From positions 1,178,001 to 1,242,000 of the forward strand of contig NZ_JBJDSB010000002.1 in NCBI RefSeq assembly GCF_044987625.1: 64,000 nt of DNA. Reading direction: 5' to 3'. A model generated the notes under the pieces. It made no database searches. It had not been told where the DNA came from and saw only the letters and a list, made by a program, of their open reading frames with translations. Each line of letters begins with the position of its first letter. Position 1 is the first letter of the stretch. The position numbers and the translations under genes are program-made. Below are positions 61,561 to 64,000 of this stretch, one piece after another. The stretch is from Desulfobaculum sp044987625. Lineage in GTDB: Bacteria; Desulfobacterota; Desulfovibrionia; Desulfovibrionales; Desulfovibrionaceae.

Positions 61561-63237
61561 ATGAAACTCAACGCATCCAATGTTGACCTGAGGCTCACCC
61601 TGACGAGCTTCGCGGCCGTTGTCGCCCTTGGCGTCGTGGCCGTCCTGTACCCCGAGGGCACCAAAGGAACCATGGGCAGCATGCTTGACTTCACCGTCAA
61701 GAACCTTGGCTCCGGCTTCCTGTGGTATGCCATGTTCGCCACTGCCATGCTGCTGTATCTTGCCCTGTCCAAATACGGCAACATCCGCCTTGGCGGCGAC
61801 ACACCCAAGTTCAGCAAGTTTCAGCTGTTCACCATGGCCCTGTCCGCCGGCATGGGCGCCAGCACCATGTACTGGGGCTTCATCGAAGCCGTGTACTACT
61901 ACATGGATCCGCAGTTCGGCATTGTGGACAAGCCCTTGTCCATGGAATACGCCGCCGCCTTCAATATGTTCCACTGGGGCGCTGCGGGCTGGTTCATGTA
62001 CCTCATCGTAGCCATCCCCTTCTGCATCGTGTTCTACGTGAAGAAGAGCCGCCGCATGAGCCTGAGCGGTGTTGTCAACAGCATGTTTGACGATGCCCTG
62101 CCCCTGTGGGCGCAGAAGCTCATCGACCTGCTGTTCATCATCACTACGCTGGCGGCCACGGCGCTGACCCTCGGCCTTGGCATCCCGATGATTTCGTCCA
62201 ATATCAGCCACCTGACCGGCATCCCGGACAGCCTGACCATGGGCATTGGCATCATCCTTGGCCTGTCCGTCATCTTCTCGCTCAGCTCCTACATCGGCAT
62301 CGAGAAGGGCATGGCCCGCCTGAGTAATGCCACGGTGTACATCTGCGCCGGTCTTGTTGGATTCGTGTTCATCATCGGCCCCTCGGCCCTCATCATGAAC
62401 AACACCACCAACGGCATCGGCATCATGCTCACCGAGTACCTGCGCATGAGCACCAACACCGATCCGTATGGCAACTCCTTCTTCCCGCAGTACTGGACGA
62501 TCTTCTTCCTCGCGAACTGGATTTCCTACTCTCCGGGCCTTGGTGTGTTCATCACCAAAATTGCCAAGGGCCACAAGCTGCGCGACCTCATCCTTGTACT
62601 GGTCGGCGCGGGCACCCTCGGCACCAGCATCATCTTCGGCGTGTGCGGCACGTTCACCATGGACCTCATGAACACCGGCGCCCTTGATGCTGTTGGCTTC
62701 ATCAACAACAACCAGCCCACCGCGCTGGTGACAGCCATCTTCGGCGAAACGCCGTTCCCGCTGGCCATGACCGCCGTGTACCTCATTGCCATGGTGCTGT
62801 TCACCGTGACCACCCTTGACGGTACGTCCTACTCTCTGGCCAGCATCTCCACCAAGCACCTGGACAAGGACGCCAACGTCTCCCCGATGTTCCGCCTGTT
62901 CTGGTGTCTGCTGCTGACGGTTATCCCGATTATCTTCCTGCTCATCAACGCGCAGCTGAATATCCTGAAGTCCTTCCCCGTGCTGATCATCGTCCCGATG
63001 ATGCCTATCTTCGCCGTCCTCGGTTACAAGACCACGGCATACATCCAGCAGGTGTTCGGCAAGTTGGACGCCAAGGAAATCGAACTCTACTCCATCCGCC
63101 TGTCCCAGACGGACAAAAGCCCGGCCGAAATGCCCCCCATGGAGGCTGGCATTGCCGCCCCGGCAGCCGCTGACCCCACCGTCGGCGCCATGCTGAAGGA
63201 CGACGCCAACATCGTCGCCCCGGCGCAGGCCGACTAA
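61561..63237 (+). CDS. BCCT-family transporter (betaine/carnitine/choline type)
   Basis: A 558-residue secondary transporter with the twelve-helix BCCT fold, for example SAGMGASTMYWGFIEAVYYY and LFIITTLAATALTLGLGIPM. The signature helix that forms the aromatic binding box reads WTIFFLANWISYSPGLGVFI (312-331). Relative to BetP, the Trp positions W371, W373 and W377 are Leu317, Asn319 and Tyr323; only W374 is kept (Trp320). The carrier probably moves a zwitterion other than glycine betaine. A C-terminal tail of about 45 residues is Ala-rich and hydrophilic. It is the third gene of the operon, 15 bases after the enolase-superfamily gene. Confidence 0.93.
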   Translation: MKLNASNVDLRLTLTSFAAVVALGVVAVLYPEGTKGTMGSMLDFTVKNLGSGFLWYAMFATAMLLYLALSKYGNIRLGGDTPKFSKFQLFTMALSAGMGASTMYWGFIEAVYYYMDPQFGIVDKPLSMEYAAAFNMFHWGAAGWFMYLIVAIPFCIVFYVKKSRRMSLSGVVNSMFDDALPLWAQKLIDLLFIITTLAATALTLGLGIPMISSNISHLTGIPDSLTMGIGIILGLSVIFSLSSYIGIEKGMARLSNATVYICAGLVGFVFIIGPSALIMNNTTNGIGIMLTEYLRMSTNTDPYGNSFFPQYWTIFFLANWISYSPGLGVFITKIAKGHKLRDLILVLVGAGTLGTSIIFGVCGTFTMDLMNTGALDAVGFINNNQPTALVTAIFGETPFPLAMTAVYLIAMVLFTVTTLDGTSYSLASISTKHLDKDANVSPMFRLFWCLLLTVIPIIFLLINAQLNILKSFPVLIIVPMMPIFAVLGYKTTAYIQQVFGKLDAKEIELYSIRLSQTDKSPAEMPPMEAGIAAPAAADPTVGAMLKDDANIVAPAQAD

Positions 63238-63319
63238 ACCTGCGCCGCATCAGCCCGCGCCCACGCGGCGCAGACCGATGCACACCATCCCGGCTTGCCC
63301 CTCAAAGCCGACCGCACAC

Positions 63320-63350
63320 CCGCCCCGGTTTCCTCAGGAAGCCGGGGCGG
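63320..63350 (+). terminator. Hairpin after the BCCT operon
   Basis: Arms CCGCCCCGGTTTCC / GGAAGCCGGGGCGG (one G·T pair) with loop TCA. There is no T run after it, so it may be an imperfect terminator or a 3'-end stabiliser. The 323 bases from 63237 to the riboswitch hold no gene. Confidence 0.6.
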
Positions 63351-63559
63351 ACTGCGTATGCAAGGCGTCGCCCCGCATGACTCCTGCTCTACCCCCTGCG
63401 CAACCATGCACATGCCAGCCCTACCAGAGGTGTATACAGCTCCGGGCCTTGTATTGGGCCGCATCCCCCATCTCTCACACTCTATAAACAACGCCGCCAC
63501 CCTCTGAGCCGCCGCCTTCCACTTTTCCCTTGCCATCCAACAAAGCACATGGCTATTCT

Positions 63560-63725
63560 TCCCGCTCGTCCTCGCAAGGAAACGGAATACGGTGAAAATC
63601 CGTAGCGGACGCGCCACTGTAACTGACATATACCTTTCGCAGTCACTGCATTCCTCACATGCGGGAAGGCTGTGGAGCACAGGGTCAGAAGCCAGGAGAC
63701 GCCCTTGCAGGCAGAGCACGACAGT
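63560..63725 (+). ncRNA. Cobalamin (adenosylcobalamin/B12) riboswitch
   Basis: The hallmark elements are present in order: the ACGGAATACGGTGAAAATCC start, the GCGGACGCGCCACTGTAACT stretch and the B12 box GTCAGAAGCCAGGAGACGCC at 63684-63703. Binding of cobalamin to the nascent RNA should switch off the downstream metE gene, since a cobalamin-dependent methionine synthase can replace it when B12 is present. Exact ends are approximate. Confidence 0.95.
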
Positions 63726-63760
63726 CTCGCGATTTGGACTGACTCGTCATGCACGCCTTG

Positions 63761-63788
63761 CCACGCCCAACCGGGCGGGGTCTCTTTG
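63761..63788 (+). terminator. Candidate expression-platform terminator of the riboswitch
   Basis: A short hairpin (CCACGCCC / GGGCGGGG, one mismatch, loop AACC) is followed by TCTCTTTG. It lies between the B12 box and the metE ribosome site, so premature termination is a plausible output. A mutually exclusive antiterminator was not traced. Confidence 0.5.
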
Positions 63789-63853
63789 TGCATTGTGTCT
63801 TCGCGCCAGTCGGTCGTTGCTCCTTGTTCATCACACATCAAAGGAGTGACCAC

Positions 63854-64000
63854 ATGCCTACCCACATTCTCGGTTTTCCCCGAATCGGAGCGAAACGAGA
63901 GCTGAAAACGGCTCTTGAAGCGTTCTGGAAGGGCGACCTCCCAGCACAGGAACTTGCCTCCACCGCCCAGTCCCTGCGCCGCGCTCACTGGGCGCAGCAA
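63854..64000 (+). CDS. metE: Cobalamin-independent methionine synthase MetE, 5' part
   Basis: The first 49 residues of MetE: MPTHILGFPRIGAKRELKTA matches the family's conserved start (the GFPRIG motif) that binds the folate and homocysteine side. It transfers a methyl group from methyltetrahydropteroyl-triglutamate to homocysteine without B12. AAGGAG is seven bases before the ATG. The rest of the gene lies beyond the window. Expression is probably under control of the cobalamin riboswitch just upstream. Confidence 0.95.
   Translation, partial: MPTHILGFPRIGAKRELKTALEAFWKGDLPAQELASTAQSLRRAHWAQQ

Noticed and set aside
60376..62859. 827-codon minus-strand open frame
   Set aside because: Antisense of the enolase-superfamily and BCCT genes; long only because GC-rich codons leave few stops. 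The plus-strand genes have clear families.
63482..64000. Minus-strand frame across the riboswitch and metE start
   Set aside because: It overlaps a clear cobalamin riboswitch and the conserved MetE N-terminus on the other strand.

Overview
The window reads as one chromosomal stretch of a GC-rich Gram-negative bacterium. TonB-dependent uptake, periplasmic binding proteins, a Tat-exported molybdoenzyme, several ABC importers and a cobalamin riboswitch upstream of metE fit a sulfate-reducer-like member of Desulfovibrionaceae (Desulfobacterota). That placement is an inference from gene content and composition, not a phylogeny. No tRNA, rRNA, CRISPR array, phage or intact insertion sequence was seen.

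Layout. 1-3.1 kb: end of mnmG, its terminator, a cluster of hairpin repeats and a Kef-type antiporter. 3.4-14.3 kb (minus strand): yejABEF peptide importer, then a complete DUF3450-TtpC-ExbB-ExbD-TonB-TPR energy module with overlapping genes. 14.7-23.2 kb (plus strand, divergent): M16 zinc protease, TonB-dependent receptor and an ABC transporter trio, with Fur-box-like sites before the protease and the receptor. 23.7-26.8 kb: proVWX glycine betaine importer. 27-33.2 kb: a second antiporter with an NAD-binding domain, a small membrane protein and a 1200-residue symporter-histidine kinase. 33.4-39.4 kb: ABC importer operon with an alkaline-phosphatase-fold hydrolase, a HAD phosphatase and a UTRA GntR regulator. 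39.6-46.5 kb (minus): DmsABC-like reductase, its TorD chaperone and a two-component system whose kinase carries a periplasmic binding domain. 46.8-50.5 kb: periplasmic Ntn amidase, Hsp20 and small membrane proteins. 50.9-57.4 kb: HxlR/quinone-oxidoreductase pair, chemoreceptor, iron alcohol dehydrogenase and glycerophosphodiesterase. 57.4-63.2 kb: a 9-bp tandem repeat, then FCD-GntR regulator, FAD oxidoreductase, enolase-superfamily protein and BCCT transporter. 63.6-64 kb: cobalamin riboswitch and the start of metE.

Two regions stand out. The first (3.4-23.2 kb) brings together every part needed to pull a peptide or protein across the outer membrane, cut it in the periplasm and import the fragments. 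The second (57.8-63.2 kb) looks like a regulated uptake and catabolic cassette for an unknown zwitterionic compound; its enolase-superfamily enzyme and its transporter both have non-canonical binding residues.
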